A stretch of 64,000 nucleotides of DNA, taken from assembly GCF_012999535.1 (NCBI RefSeq), contig NZ_JABBWV010000002.1, positions 124,001 through 188,000 of the forward strand, given 5' to 3'. The notes below the pieces were generated by a model. The model was not told where the DNA came from. It saw only the letters and a program-made list of their open reading frames with translations, and ran no database searches. Positions 45,064 to 52,853 of the stretch are shown here, in pieces. The stretch comes from Microbispora sp. H11081. GTDB lineage: Bacteria; Actinomycetota; Actinomycetes; Streptosporangiales; Streptosporangiaceae. Numbering within the stretch: position 1 is the first letter of the stretch; the number at the start of each line of letters is the position of its first letter. Made by a program: the position numbers and the translations under genes.

Positions 45064-45708
45064 ATGGAGCGTACGCGTGCGGGGGAGGCCACCGCCCAGG
45101 AGACGGACGCGGACGGCGCGCCGGAGGGCGCGGAGGAGGGCGCGGAGACCTTCCGCGTCCTGTTCGTGTGCACCGGGAACATCTGCAGGTCGGCCATGGC
45201 CGAGCGGCTCGCCCTTGCCGCGCTCGGGCCCGGCTCGCCGATCCTCGTGGGCAGCGCGGGGACCCGCGCCCGCGCGGGGCTGCCGATGGCCGAGCGGGCG
45301 AGCGAGGTGCTGTCGCGGCTCGGCGGCGATCCCCGGGGCTTCTCCTCGCGCCCGCTCACCGCCGACGCGGTGGCCGGCGCCGATCTCGTGCTGGCGGCCT
45401 CGTCCGAGCACCGGGCCCGGGCGGTGGCCCTGCACCCGCGTGCCGCGGCGCGCGCGTTCACCATCCCCGAGTTCGGCGCGCTGGCCGGCGCGGTCCCGGC
45501 CGAGAGCGTGCTGGGCCACGCGGATCCCGTGGGCAGGGCGCGGGCCCTGCTCGCGGAGGCCGGAGCGCTGCGCGGGCTGGTCCGGGTGGACCGGCCGGAC
45601 ATCGCCGACCCGTACGGAGGTTCGTGCAGGGCCTACCGGGAGGCGGCCCGCCGCATCGCGGACGCGCTCGCCGTCCCGATCCGCCTGCTGACGGACACGC
45701 GGGCCTGA
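45064..45708 (+). CDS. Low-molecular-weight protein tyrosine phosphatase
   Basis: A 214-residue cytoplasmic phosphatase. After an acidic 28-residue N-terminal extension comes LFVCTGNICRSAMAERL, the P-loop CX5R with catalytic Cys, and near residue 180 DIADPYGG supplies the general-acid Asp. Enzymes of this type (Wzb-like) dephosphorylate BY-kinases in capsule synthesis; the convergent BY-kinase gene next door is the clear partner. The ATG is 7 nt after TAGCGT, so the mRNA is leaderless. Confidence 0.92.
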   Translation: MERTRAGEATAQETDADGAPEGAEEGAETFRVLFVCTGNICRSAMAERLALAALGPGSPILVGSAGTRARAGLPMAERASEVLSRLGGDPRGFSSRPLTADAVAGADLVLAASSEHRARAVALHPRAAARAFTIPEFGALAGAVPAESVLGHADPVGRARALLAEAGALRGLVRVDRPDIADPYGGSCRAYREAARRIADALAVPIRLLTDTRA

Positions 45709-45764
45709 CCCCCCGGCTGTCGCCCGCCGCCGCGCGCACGCGTGCGAACGGACGTGAACAAACG

Positions 45765-45794
45765 GCGGGGCCGCGTCACCCGACGCGGCCCCGC
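45765..45794. terminator. Bidirectional hairpin terminator
   Basis: Perfect 13-bp stem GCGGGGCCGCGTC/GACGCGGCCCCGC with a 4-nt loop between the convergent phosphatase and kinase genes. Confidence 0.75.
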
Positions 45795-45810
45795 GGACAT
45801 TACCGGCTCG

Positions 45811-47202
45811 CTACGCGGGCAGCGGCGCCTGGGGGCGCGGCGCCTCCGGCGCCGTCTCGTGGTCCGCCGAGTCGTACCCGTACCCGTAGTAGTCGCCGCT
45901 CCGCTTCGACGGGGCGCAGTTCAGCACCGTCCCGACGAGGCGGGCGTTGATCGACGCCAGCAGCTCGCCCGCCCTGACCACCTGCTCGCGCCGGGTCTTG
46001 CCGTGCCGTACGACGAGCAGCGCGCCGTCGCAGATCGCGCCGAGGGCGGCGGCGTCGGTGACGGGCAGCAGCGGCGGCGCGTCGACGATCACGATGTCGT
46101 ACTCCTCGGTGAGCCTGGCCAGCACCGAGCGCATGCCCCGCGAACCGAGCAGTTCGCTGGGGTTCGGCGGGATCCGGCCGCTGGGCAGCACGGAAAGGCC
46201 CGGCTGCCCCCACGTCTGGACGACGTCGTCCAGACGCGCCCGCTCGATGAGGACGTCGGTGAGCCCGGTGCCGCCCTCGATGCCGAGGTAGTGCGGGACG
46301 CTCGGACGCCGCAGGTCGGCGTCGACCAGGATCACCCGCCAGCCCGCCTGCGCCATGGTGATCGCGAGGTTGACCGAGGTGGACGACTTGCCCTCGTCGG
46401 GCAGGCAACTGGTCACGACGAGCGACTTGGGCTGCCTGTCCACCCCGATGAACTGGAGGTTCGTCCGCAGCGACCGGAACGCCTCCGCACGCGGCGACCG
46501 GCCCTGGCCGTGCACGATGAGCGGATGCCGCCGGGCTTCGCGCTCGTAGCCGATGACGCCGAGGGTGGAGCTCCCGGTGATCTCCCTGAGGGCGTCGACG
46601 GTCTTCACGGTCGTGTCCATGCGGTCGCGCAGGACGATCCCCCCGATGGCCGTGAACAGCGCGATCAGTGCGCCGAGCGCCAGGTTGACCACGGGCCGGG
46701 GCGAGACGGGAACGTCGGGGACCTCCGCGCTGTCGACCACCGTCACCCTGACCGTGGGCGGGCTCTTGGCGTCGGGCCGCTCGATCTCGTCGATCAGCCG
46801 GATGAACACGGAGCCGAGGGCGTCGGCCCGCCGTGCGGCGCGCGCGGGGTCGCTGTCGGCGACGGTGACCCGCAGCAGGGAGGTGTTGGGGACAGGGGTG
46901 GCGGTGATGGCGTCCCGCAGTTCGCGCACGTCCGCGCTCGGGGCGATCCTGGCGACCACCCGGCGGCTGGTGAGCAGGGCGGCGTACGACTGCACCCGCT
47001 GCTGCGACAGCGTCCCCGCCTGAAGGGCGGTCGAGAGGCTGCCGTCCGGGTCGTGCGCCGAGACCAGCATGGTGATCCCGGCGACGTACCTCGGTGTGGC
47101 CTGGGTGGTGATGGCGAAGGCCACTCCCGTTCCGGCGAGGAGTGAGACCAGCAGGAGCGGCCAGTGTGCGCGTATCAGCCGTACGTGATGGAGCAGTTCC
47201 AT
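45811..47202 (-). CDS. Polysaccharide co-polymerase / BY-kinase (Wzz-Wzc type)
   Basis: A 463-residue inner-membrane protein. The N-terminal Wzz domain has helices near residues 15-32 and 172-192; the cytoplasmic tyrosine kinase has Walker A PDEGKSSTSVN (about 264-274), Walker A' ILVDADLRRP, and Walker B VDAPPLLPV. A tyrosine cluster (DYYGYGYDS) close to the C-terminus is the autophosphorylation site. It controls polymer length and export. It is last in the operon of epimerases and transferases and convergent with its probable phosphatase. Confidence 0.92.
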   Translation of the reverse strand: MELLHHVRLIRAHWPLLLVSLLAGTGVAFAITTQATPRYVAGITMLVSAHDPDGSLSTALQAGTLSQQRVQSYAALLTSRRVVARIAPSADVRELRDAITATPVPNTSLLRVTVADSDPARAARRADALGSVFIRLIDEIERPDAKSPPTVRVTVVDSAEVPDVPVSPRPVVNLALGALIALFTAIGGIVLRDRMDTTVKTVDALREITGSSTLGVIGYEREARRHPLIVHGQGRSPRAEAFRSLRTNLQFIGVDRQPKSLVVTSCLPDEGKSSTSVNLAITMAQAGWRVILVDADLRRPSVPHYLGIEGGTGLTDVLIERARLDDVVQTWGQPGLSVLPSGRIPPNPSELLGSRGMRSVLARLTEEYDIVIVDAPPLLPVTDAAALGAICDGALLVVRHGKTRREQVVRAGELLASINARLVGTVLNCAPSKRSGDYYGYGYDSADHETAPEAPRPQAPLPA

Positions 47203-47209
47203 GAGTGTG

Positions 47210-48241
47210 TCATCGCCTCACATGGATAGGGGTCTTCGGACGTATCGGCGGGTAGACGGGAACGCGCTGCGCCAGCACGACCACTACGCACGCGGCGCTC
47301 GCCGCGCCTGCCGCCGTGGCGAGCGGCGCGATCCAGCCCAGCGTCATCGCCAGGTCGAGGAGGCCGGCCGCGCCCGCGAGGGCGGCGAGCACGAGGGCGG
47401 TGAGCCGCTTGCTCAGCCCGAGCCGGTGCAGCCGGTGGGAGAGGTGGTCGGAGCCGCCCTGCAGCAGCGGCCGGCCCGCCCTGCGCCTGGACAGCAGCAC
47501 GATCCCGGTGTCGACGGTCGCGACGAAGGCCGGCAGCAGCAGGCCGGCGACCGCGGCGCCCGGGCCGGTGGCGCCGGTGACCAGCAGGGCGGCGGACGAG
47601 GCCAGCGTGAACCCGATGAACAGCGACCCCGCGTCTCCCATGAAGATCCGCGCCGGCGCCCAGTTGAACAGCAGGAACCCCAGGGCGGCGGCGGACAGGG
47701 CGGCCAGGAGCAGGCCGGTCTCCGGCTGCCGGGACACGAAGGCGGCGGCGGACAGGAGCGCGGCGCCGACCAGGGTGACGCCGCCGAGCGCGCCGTCCAT
47801 GTTGTCGAGCAGGTTGCACGAGTTGGTCACCACGACGATCCACAGCAGCGTGATGACCAGGTCGAGGCCGGTGCCGGTGACCGGGGCCACCACGCCGCTC
47901 ATCACCACCACCCCGGCGGCCAGGGCCTGTACGGCCAGCCTGGTCGGCGGGGGGAGCGGCGCGACGTCGTCGATCAGGCCCAGCACGGCCATGGCGACCG
48001 CGCCGACGAGGATGCCGGCGATCCGGGTGGCCGCCGGGCCGGCGAGCGCGAGCGTGGGGACGACCGTGGCCAGCATGATGGCGAGCCCGCCGAGGTAGGG
48101 CGTCGGCCTCCGGTGCGACTTGTGGCCGCCGGGCCGGTCCGTCAGCCCCCAGCGCAGCGCGAGGCGGCGCACCACGGGGGTGGCCAGCGCGCAGGCCGTG
48201 AACGCGGCGGCCGCGACGACCAGGGCGGGGTTGCCGTTCAC
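47210..48241 (-). CDS. Polyprenyl-phosphate HexNAc-1-P transferase (WecA/MraY-like)
   Basis: A 343-residue integral membrane enzyme of the MraY/WecA family that starts polysaccharide synthesis by moving a HexNAc-1-phosphate to undecaprenyl phosphate. Visible motifs are RPGGHKSHRRPTPYLGG (about residues 36-52), LGLIDD, NSCNLLDNMDG, FMGDAGSLFIGF and GGSDHLSHRL. About ten helices. GTG at 48241 overlaps the upstream epimerase stop. UppP at 34.3 kb would recycle the carrier. Confidence 0.92.
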   Translation of the reverse strand: MNGNPALVVAAAAFTACALATPVVRRLALRWGLTDRPGGHKSHRRPTPYLGGLAIMLATVVPTLALAGPAATRIAGILVGAVAMAVLGLIDDVAPLPPPTRLAVQALAAGVVVMSGVVAPVTGTGLDLVITLLWIVVVTNSCNLLDNMDGALGGVTLVGAALLSAAAFVSRQPETGLLLAALSAAALGFLLFNWAPARIFMGDAGSLFIGFTLASSAALLVTGATGPGAAVAGLLLPAFVATVDTGIVLLSRRRAGRPLLQGGSDHLSHRLHRLGLSKRLTALVLAALAGAAGLLDLAMTLGWIAPLATAAGAASAACVVVVLAQRVPVYPPIRPKTPIHVRR

Positions 48242-49236
48242 CGGCCGGTGGCCGCGAGCTCCGCGCGGGCCTCCGCGATGGTCTCCAGCAGGATGTCGTC
48301 CAGCGACAGGGCGGGCGTCCACCCGGTCAGCCCGCGCAGCCTGGCGGTGTCGGGCACCCGGCGGACCATGTCCTCGAAGCCGTTGCCGTACGCCTCGGCG
48401 TACGGGACGAGGTCGACGCCGGACGTGCTCCCGGACAGCTCGACGATCAGCTTGGCGAGCTCCAGGATGCTCACCTCGCCGCTGGAGCCGACGTTGAAGG
48501 TCTGCCCGACGGCGCGCTCGTCGTCCAGCAGCAGGACGAGGGCCCGCACCACGTCCCGGACGTGCGCGAAACAGCGGGTCTGCGTGCCGTCGCCGTGGAC
48601 GGTGAGCGGCACGCCGGACACCGCCTGCCGGACGAGCCGGGGGATGACCATCCCGTACGCCGGGCTCTGCCTGGGGCCCACGGTGTTGAACAGCCGTACG
48701 ACGATCGCCGGCAGCCCCCGCTCGCGGTGGTAGGCGTTGGCCAGGATCTCGTCGACGGCCTTGGCCGTGCTGTAGGCCCACCGGACGACGTCGGGGCTGC
48801 CCAGGACCCGGTCGGCCGTCTCGGTGAGCGGGCCCCCGGAGTTCTTGCCGTAGATCTCGCTCGTGCTGGTCACGAGGATCTTCCGCCGGTACCGGTGCGC
48901 GGCCCCGATCACGATCTCCGAGCCGCGGATGTTGGTGGTCAGCGACCGCAGCGGCCGCTCGACGATCAGCTTCACCCCGACGGCGGCGGCGAGGTGGACC
49001 ACGACGTCGCACTCGTGCGTGAGCTCGTCCACCACGAGTTCGTCCAGCACCGACCCCTGGACCACCCGCAGGCGCGGGTCGCCGCGGTGGTGCGCGAGGT
49101 TGGCCGGGCTCCCCGTCGACATGTCGTCCAGAACGATCACGGAGTCGCCGCGGGCGAGCAGCGCGTCGGTCAGGTGAGAGCCCACGAAGCCGCTTCCGCC
49201 CGTGATCAGATATGTGTTCCCGCTTGACGTGGTCAA
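48238..49236 (-). CDS. NAD-dependent nucleotide-sugar epimerase/dehydratase
   Basis: A 332-residue extended SDR. LITGGSGFVGSHLTDAL is the cofactor motif, and TSTSEIYGK with YSTAKAVDEI contains the catalytic Ser/Thr and YxxxK (about residues 120-152). The closest resemblance is to UDP-glucuronate decarboxylase and GDP-mannose dehydratase groups. The start is a TTG preceded by GGGAGAA; no ATG fits. It overlaps the WecA-like gene downstream by four bases and is 54 bp after the second epimerase. It supplies a sugar nucleotide for the polymer. Confidence 0.87.
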   Translation of the reverse strand: MTTSSGNTYLITGGSGFVGSHLTDALLARGDSVIVLDDMSTGSPANLAHHRGDPRLRVVQGSVLDELVVDELTHECDVVVHLAAAVGVKLIVERPLRSLTTNIRGSEIVIGAAHRYRRKILVTSTSEIYGKNSGGPLTETADRVLGSPDVVRWAYSTAKAVDEILANAYHRERGLPAIVVRLFNTVGPRQSPAYGMVIPRLVRQAVSGVPLTVHGDGTQTRCFAHVRDVVRALVLLLDDERAVGQTFNVGSSGEVSILELAKLIVELSGSTSGVDLVPYAEAYGNGFEDMVRRVPDTARLRGLTGWTPALSLDDILLETIAEARAELAATGR

Positions 49237-49290
49237 GGACTTCTCCCAGCACGTGGAGTTGACAGGGTGGCGATGAGAAAAGGCGCCGGT

Positions 49291-50241
49291 TCAGCAGTGC
49301 CGCGGGCCGGTGGCCGCGGACTTCTCGAACCAGGTCGCGGTCAGGCGCAGGCCTTCGTCCAGCGGCACCGGCCGCACGCCGGGGAACAGCTCGCGCAGCA
49401 GCCCGGCCGACGCCTGCGACTCGCGGATGTCTCCCGCGCGAGGCGGGAGGAACTCCGCCTCGACCGGCTGACCGAGGACGGCGGACAGGGCGTCCCTGAG
49501 GTCGAGCAGGGACACGCGGGTGCCGAAGGCCAGGTTGACCGGCGTGGCGCTGGTCACCCCGCGGACGGCGGCGTCGGCGACGACCTCGGCCACCGAGCCC
49601 ACGTAGGTGAAGTCGCGGGCCTGCCGTCCGTCGCCGTGGATCGGCACGGGCCGGCCCGCGAGTGCGGCGCTGAGGAAGGCCGGGACCACCGCGGCGTACG
49701 CGTGCCCGGCCGGCTGCAGCGGGCCGTAGACGTTGAAGAAGCGGAACGGCAGCACCGGCAGGCCGTAGCTGGAGGCGTACGCCAGCGCGTACGCCTCGGT
49801 GGCGACCTTGCTCGCGCCGTAAGGGCTGAGCGGCCGGGTCGGCAGGTCCTCGTGTTTGGACGGCTCGGGGCAGTCGCCGTAGACCGAGGAGGACGAGGCC
49901 AGGATCACGTGCGGGCGGGTGGCCCGGCACGCCTCCAGGACGTGCAGCGTCCCCGTCGCGTTGACGGCGTGCGAGGCGAGCGGGTCCTTCACCGACCTGG
50001 GCACGGACGGCCGCGCCGCGAGGTGGACGACGTGCGTGGCGGCGGGCACGAGCTCGGCCAGCAGATCCCGGTCGAGGATGCTGCCGGTGACGAGGTCGGC
50101 CCCGACGTCGGCCAGGTTGGCCGGGTCGCCGCCGCTGAGGTCGTCGAGCACGGTGACGCTCTCCACCTCGGGCCGCAGGGTCAGCGCCCTGCAGAGGTTG
50201 GCGCCGATGAACCCGGCGCCTCCGGTGACGAGGATGTTCAT
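49291..50241 (-). CDS. NAD-dependent epimerase/dehydratase (GalE-like)
   Basis: A 316-residue extended SDR beginning MNILVTGGAGFIGANLC. LASSSSVYGD (about residues 112-121) and PYGASKVATEAYAL give the Ser and YxxxK, and FFNVYGPLQPAGHAY is the substrate loop typical of UDP-sugar 4-epimerases. Its ATG overlaps the stop of the preceding glycosyltransferase (ATGA). It differs clearly from the other epimerase of the locus, so two distinct sugar conversions are expected. Confidence 0.88.
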   Translation of the reverse strand: MNILVTGGAGFIGANLCRALTLRPEVESVTVLDDLSGGDPANLADVGADLVTGSILDRDLLAELVPAATHVVHLAARPSVPRSVKDPLASHAVNATGTLHVLEACRATRPHVILASSSSVYGDCPEPSKHEDLPTRPLSPYGASKVATEAYALAYASSYGLPVLPFRFFNVYGPLQPAGHAYAAVVPAFLSAALAGRPVPIHGDGRQARDFTYVGSVAEVVADAAVRGVTSATPVNLAFGTRVSLLDLRDALSAVLGQPVEAEFLPPRAGDIRESQASAGLLRELFPGVRPVPLDEGLRLTATWFEKSAATGPRHC

Positions 50242-51404
50242 GCGATGCTCCAAGGAATCGAGCCGGGCGCGGCGCTCAGGGATCGGTAGAGCGCCTCCGT
50301 GTCGGCCACCAGGCGTTCGACCGAGAAGGTCTGCGTCGTCCAGAGGCGGGCGGACTCGCCCATGCGGCGGGCGAGCGGCGGGTCGGTCAGCAGCCGGTGG
50401 ACGTGCCCGGCCAGCTCGGCCGCGTCCGGGGCGGCCAGCAGGCCGGTGACGCCGTCGCGGACGACCTCGGCGACGCTGCCCACGCGGGTGGCGACGACGG
50501 GAGTGCCCGCCATGCCCGCCTCGATCAACGTCAGCGGCGTGCCCTCGTTGTCGGAGGTGAGCAGCACCACGTCGGCCGCCGCGTAGACGGTCTCGACGTC
50601 GCCACGCCACCCCAGCAGGTGGAAGGAGTCCCGCAGGCCGGAGACGCCCCGCTCGACCTCCTCCCGCAGCTCGCCGCCGCCGCAGACGACGAACCGGCAC
50701 GCGGGCAGCCGGTGGAGCACGGCCCGGGCGGCGTCGAGGAACCGGTCGGGCCGCTTGATCCGGGTGAGCCGCCCGACGAAGGCGACGACGGGCGCGTCCG
50801 AGGGCAGCCCGAGGCGGGCGCGGGCCGCGTCCCTGCCGGGAGGCCGTGCCAGCGCCACACCGGGCGGGATGACGACGTACTGCTCAGGCCGTCCGATCCC
50901 GGCCGCGAGCAGGTCGTCCCTGACCCCGGACCCGACGGTCACGAGGCGATCGGACATCACGGCGAGGCGCCGCTCCGCCGAGACGTACAGACGGCGCTTC
51001 GCCGATGAGAAGTAACCGTGCAGCAGATGTCCGTGGAACACGTGCGCCCGGGCCGCGCCGATGCCGGCGAGCGAGACGGCCACGCGGCCGAGCGCGCCGG
51101 CCTTGGCCGTCCGGGTGTGCACGATGTGCGGCCGGAAGGCGCGCATCTCCGCGACCAGCCGCAGCAGCGCGCGGCAGTCGTCGCCCGGCCTGATCGAGCG
51201 GCCCAGGCCGGGAACCCGGTGGACCTGGAGCGTGGCGCCCGCGAGCTGGTCGCCCTCGGTCTCGTCGACGTGCCCTGTGTAGAGCCGATGGTCGAACTCG
51301 TCGGAGTCCAGGCCGTCGTACAGCCCCATGACCTGTTTCGCAGGCCCGCCGATATTCATGCGCGCGACGATTTCCATGACACGAATACGGCCGTCCGGCG
51401 TCAT
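50238..51404 (-). CDS. Family 4 glycosyltransferase
   Basis: A 388-residue GT-B enzyme. The N-terminal MNIGGPAKQVMGL loop, the FVGRLTRIKRPD hinge (about 198-209) and the C-terminal TSDNEGTPLTLIEAGMAGTPVVAT with EX7E are the family signature. It would transfer a sugar from a nucleotide donor to a lipid-linked precursor. It heads the minus-strand operon (glycosyltransferase, two epimerases, WecA-like transferase, BY-kinase), all tightly spaced. Confidence 0.92.
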   Translation of the reverse strand: MTPDGRIRVMEIVARMNIGGPAKQVMGLYDGLDSDEFDHRLYTGHVDETEGDQLAGATLQVHRVPGLGRSIRPGDDCRALLRLVAEMRAFRPHIVHTRTAKAGALGRVAVSLAGIGAARAHVFHGHLLHGYFSSAKRRLYVSAERRLAVMSDRLVTVGSGVRDDLLAAGIGRPEQYVVIPPGVALARPPGRDAARARLGLPSDAPVVAFVGRLTRIKRPDRFLDAARAVLHRLPACRFVVCGGGELREEVERGVSGLRDSFHLLGWRGDVETVYAAADVVLLTSDNEGTPLTLIEAGMAGTPVVATRVGSVAEVVRDGVTGLLAAPDAAELAGHVHRLLTDPPLARRMGESARLWTTQTFSVERLVADTEALYRSLSAAPGSIPWSIA

Positions 51405-51752
51405 CGTGCTGCTCGCTGACAGATCAGTTCCACGTGGCTGAAGCTAACTCCGAAGCCGGTCCGTACGGCGGCGCGCTCACCGTGCCGGGAAAGAGTTTCC
51501 GCATCCGGTACCTGCGCGTGATCGAAAACGTGGCCGTCCGGCCGACGGGCAAAATGGCCGGAGTTCGGGGGAAAGAAGAAGTCAAGTATCCGTGTGCCGC
51601 TTGATGCCGGGTGTTCCGGCGATTTTCCTTTCGGTCGTCGGGTGGATATGGAGACGCGGTCCCGAGGCGTTGACCGGTCATTTCCGCGCCCGAATTCGCA
51701 TGCCCCGGGCAAAGAATTCGCGGCGGGCGTGCCTTTATCGAGTGGGAGCGGG
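51405..51752. promoter_or_regulatory. 348-bp divergent promoter region
   Basis: It separates the minus-strand operon from the plus-strand glycosyltransferase/asnB pair and is visibly less GC-rich than the flanks. A TTGACC lies at 51670-51675. Two GAATTCGC copies (51692-51699 and 51714-51721) are 22 bp apart, about two helical turns, which would suit a dimeric regulator. No gene is evident. Confidence 0.4.
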
Positions 51753-52853
51753 ATGAGTGATCTACGCGTGTGCGAGGTAGTGAAGACCCTCGACATGGGC
51801 GGCGCCGAGGTGCTCCTCGTGGAGCGTCTCCTGTGCGCTCCGAAGCGGACCGTGGACTACACGGTGGTCTGCCTGCGGGCGTCGACGGGCGAGCTCGTGG
51901 AGCGGCTGCGGTCCGCGGGCACGAGGGTCGTCGATCTCAGCGGGTGTCCACGGCCGCTGGTCTACCCCAGGCTCGTGGCCACGGTGCGCGGGCTCGCGCC
52001 CGACGTGCTGAACGTGCACTCTCCGGCGCCCGGCATCGTCCTGCGCCCGCTGGTGCGGCTCGCCGCGCGCCGGCCCGCCCTCGTCTCGACCGTCCACTGC
52101 GAGCGCTGGCCGCTGACGATGCGCCTGGACCGCCTGACCAGGCGGCTGGACGACTGCACCGTCGCCGTGTCACCGGTGGTGGCCAGGTCGCCCGCCGTCG
52201 CGGGCGCCCGGCGCGTACGGACCCGCATGCACGGGGTCGACGTCGGTGAGCAGCGGAGGCGGGCCGCCGAGGCGAGCCTGCTGCGGCGCGAGTGCGGCGT
52301 GCCCGAGGACGCCTTCGTGCTCGCCTGCGTCGCGAACTTCCGCCCGCAGAAGAACCATCGGCTGCTCGTCCGGGCCGCCGCCGAGGTCGTGCGGCGCAGG
52401 CCGGACGCGCTCTTCCTGCTCGCGGGTGACGGCCCCCTGAGGGAGGAGGTCGTACGGGAGGTGGCGGCGCGCGGTCTCGGCGAGCACGTGCGCGTCCTCG
52501 GCAGGTTCCCGCACGCCGCGCGGCTGGTGGCGGCGGCCGACCTGCTCGTGCTCAGCTCCGACTACGAGGGGCTGCCCGTGGTGGTGATGGAGGCGCTGGC
52601 GGCCGGGGTGCCGGTGGTGTCCACCCGCGTCGGGGGAGTGCCCGACCTGGTCGTCTCCGGCCGCAACGGAATCCTGACCGAGCCGGGCTCCGCCTCCGGC
52701 CTCGCCGGGGCGATCGTCTCGGCCATGGAGCCGGGCACGCACCGTGAGCTTCGCACCGGGGCGCTGGACAGCGCGGCGAGCGTGGACATGGCCGGCACGG
52801 CCGAGTGGTTCGAAGAGCTCTACGAGGAACTGGCCGGCGGCGGGAGAGCCTGA
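51753..52853 (+). CDS. Family 4 glycosyltransferase
   Basis: A 366-residue GT-B enzyme. The N-terminal LDMGGAEVLLVERLL is the acceptor-side glycine loop, CVANFRPQKNHRLLVRAA is the hinge, and SSDYEGLPVVVMEALAAGVP with EX7E near the C-terminus is the donor site. The ATG at 51753 has GGGAG 6 nt upstream; upstream codons are rejected. Its stop shares a base with the asnB start, so the two are coupled, linking sugar transfer with amidation of the polymer. Confidence 0.9.
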   Translation: MSDLRVCEVVKTLDMGGAEVLLVERLLCAPKRTVDYTVVCLRASTGELVERLRSAGTRVVDLSGCPRPLVYPRLVATVRGLAPDVLNVHSPAPGIVLRPLVRLAARRPALVSTVHCERWPLTMRLDRLTRRLDDCTVAVSPVVARSPAVAGARRVRTRMHGVDVGEQRRRAAEASLLRRECGVPEDAFVLACVANFRPQKNHRLLVRAAAEVVRRRPDALFLLAGDGPLREEVVREVAARGLGEHVRVLGRFPHAARLVAAADLLVLSSDYEGLPVVVMEALAAGVPVVSTRVGGVPDLVVSGRNGILTEPGSASGLAGAIVSAMEPGTHRELRTGALDSAASVDMAGTAEWFEELYEELAGGGRA

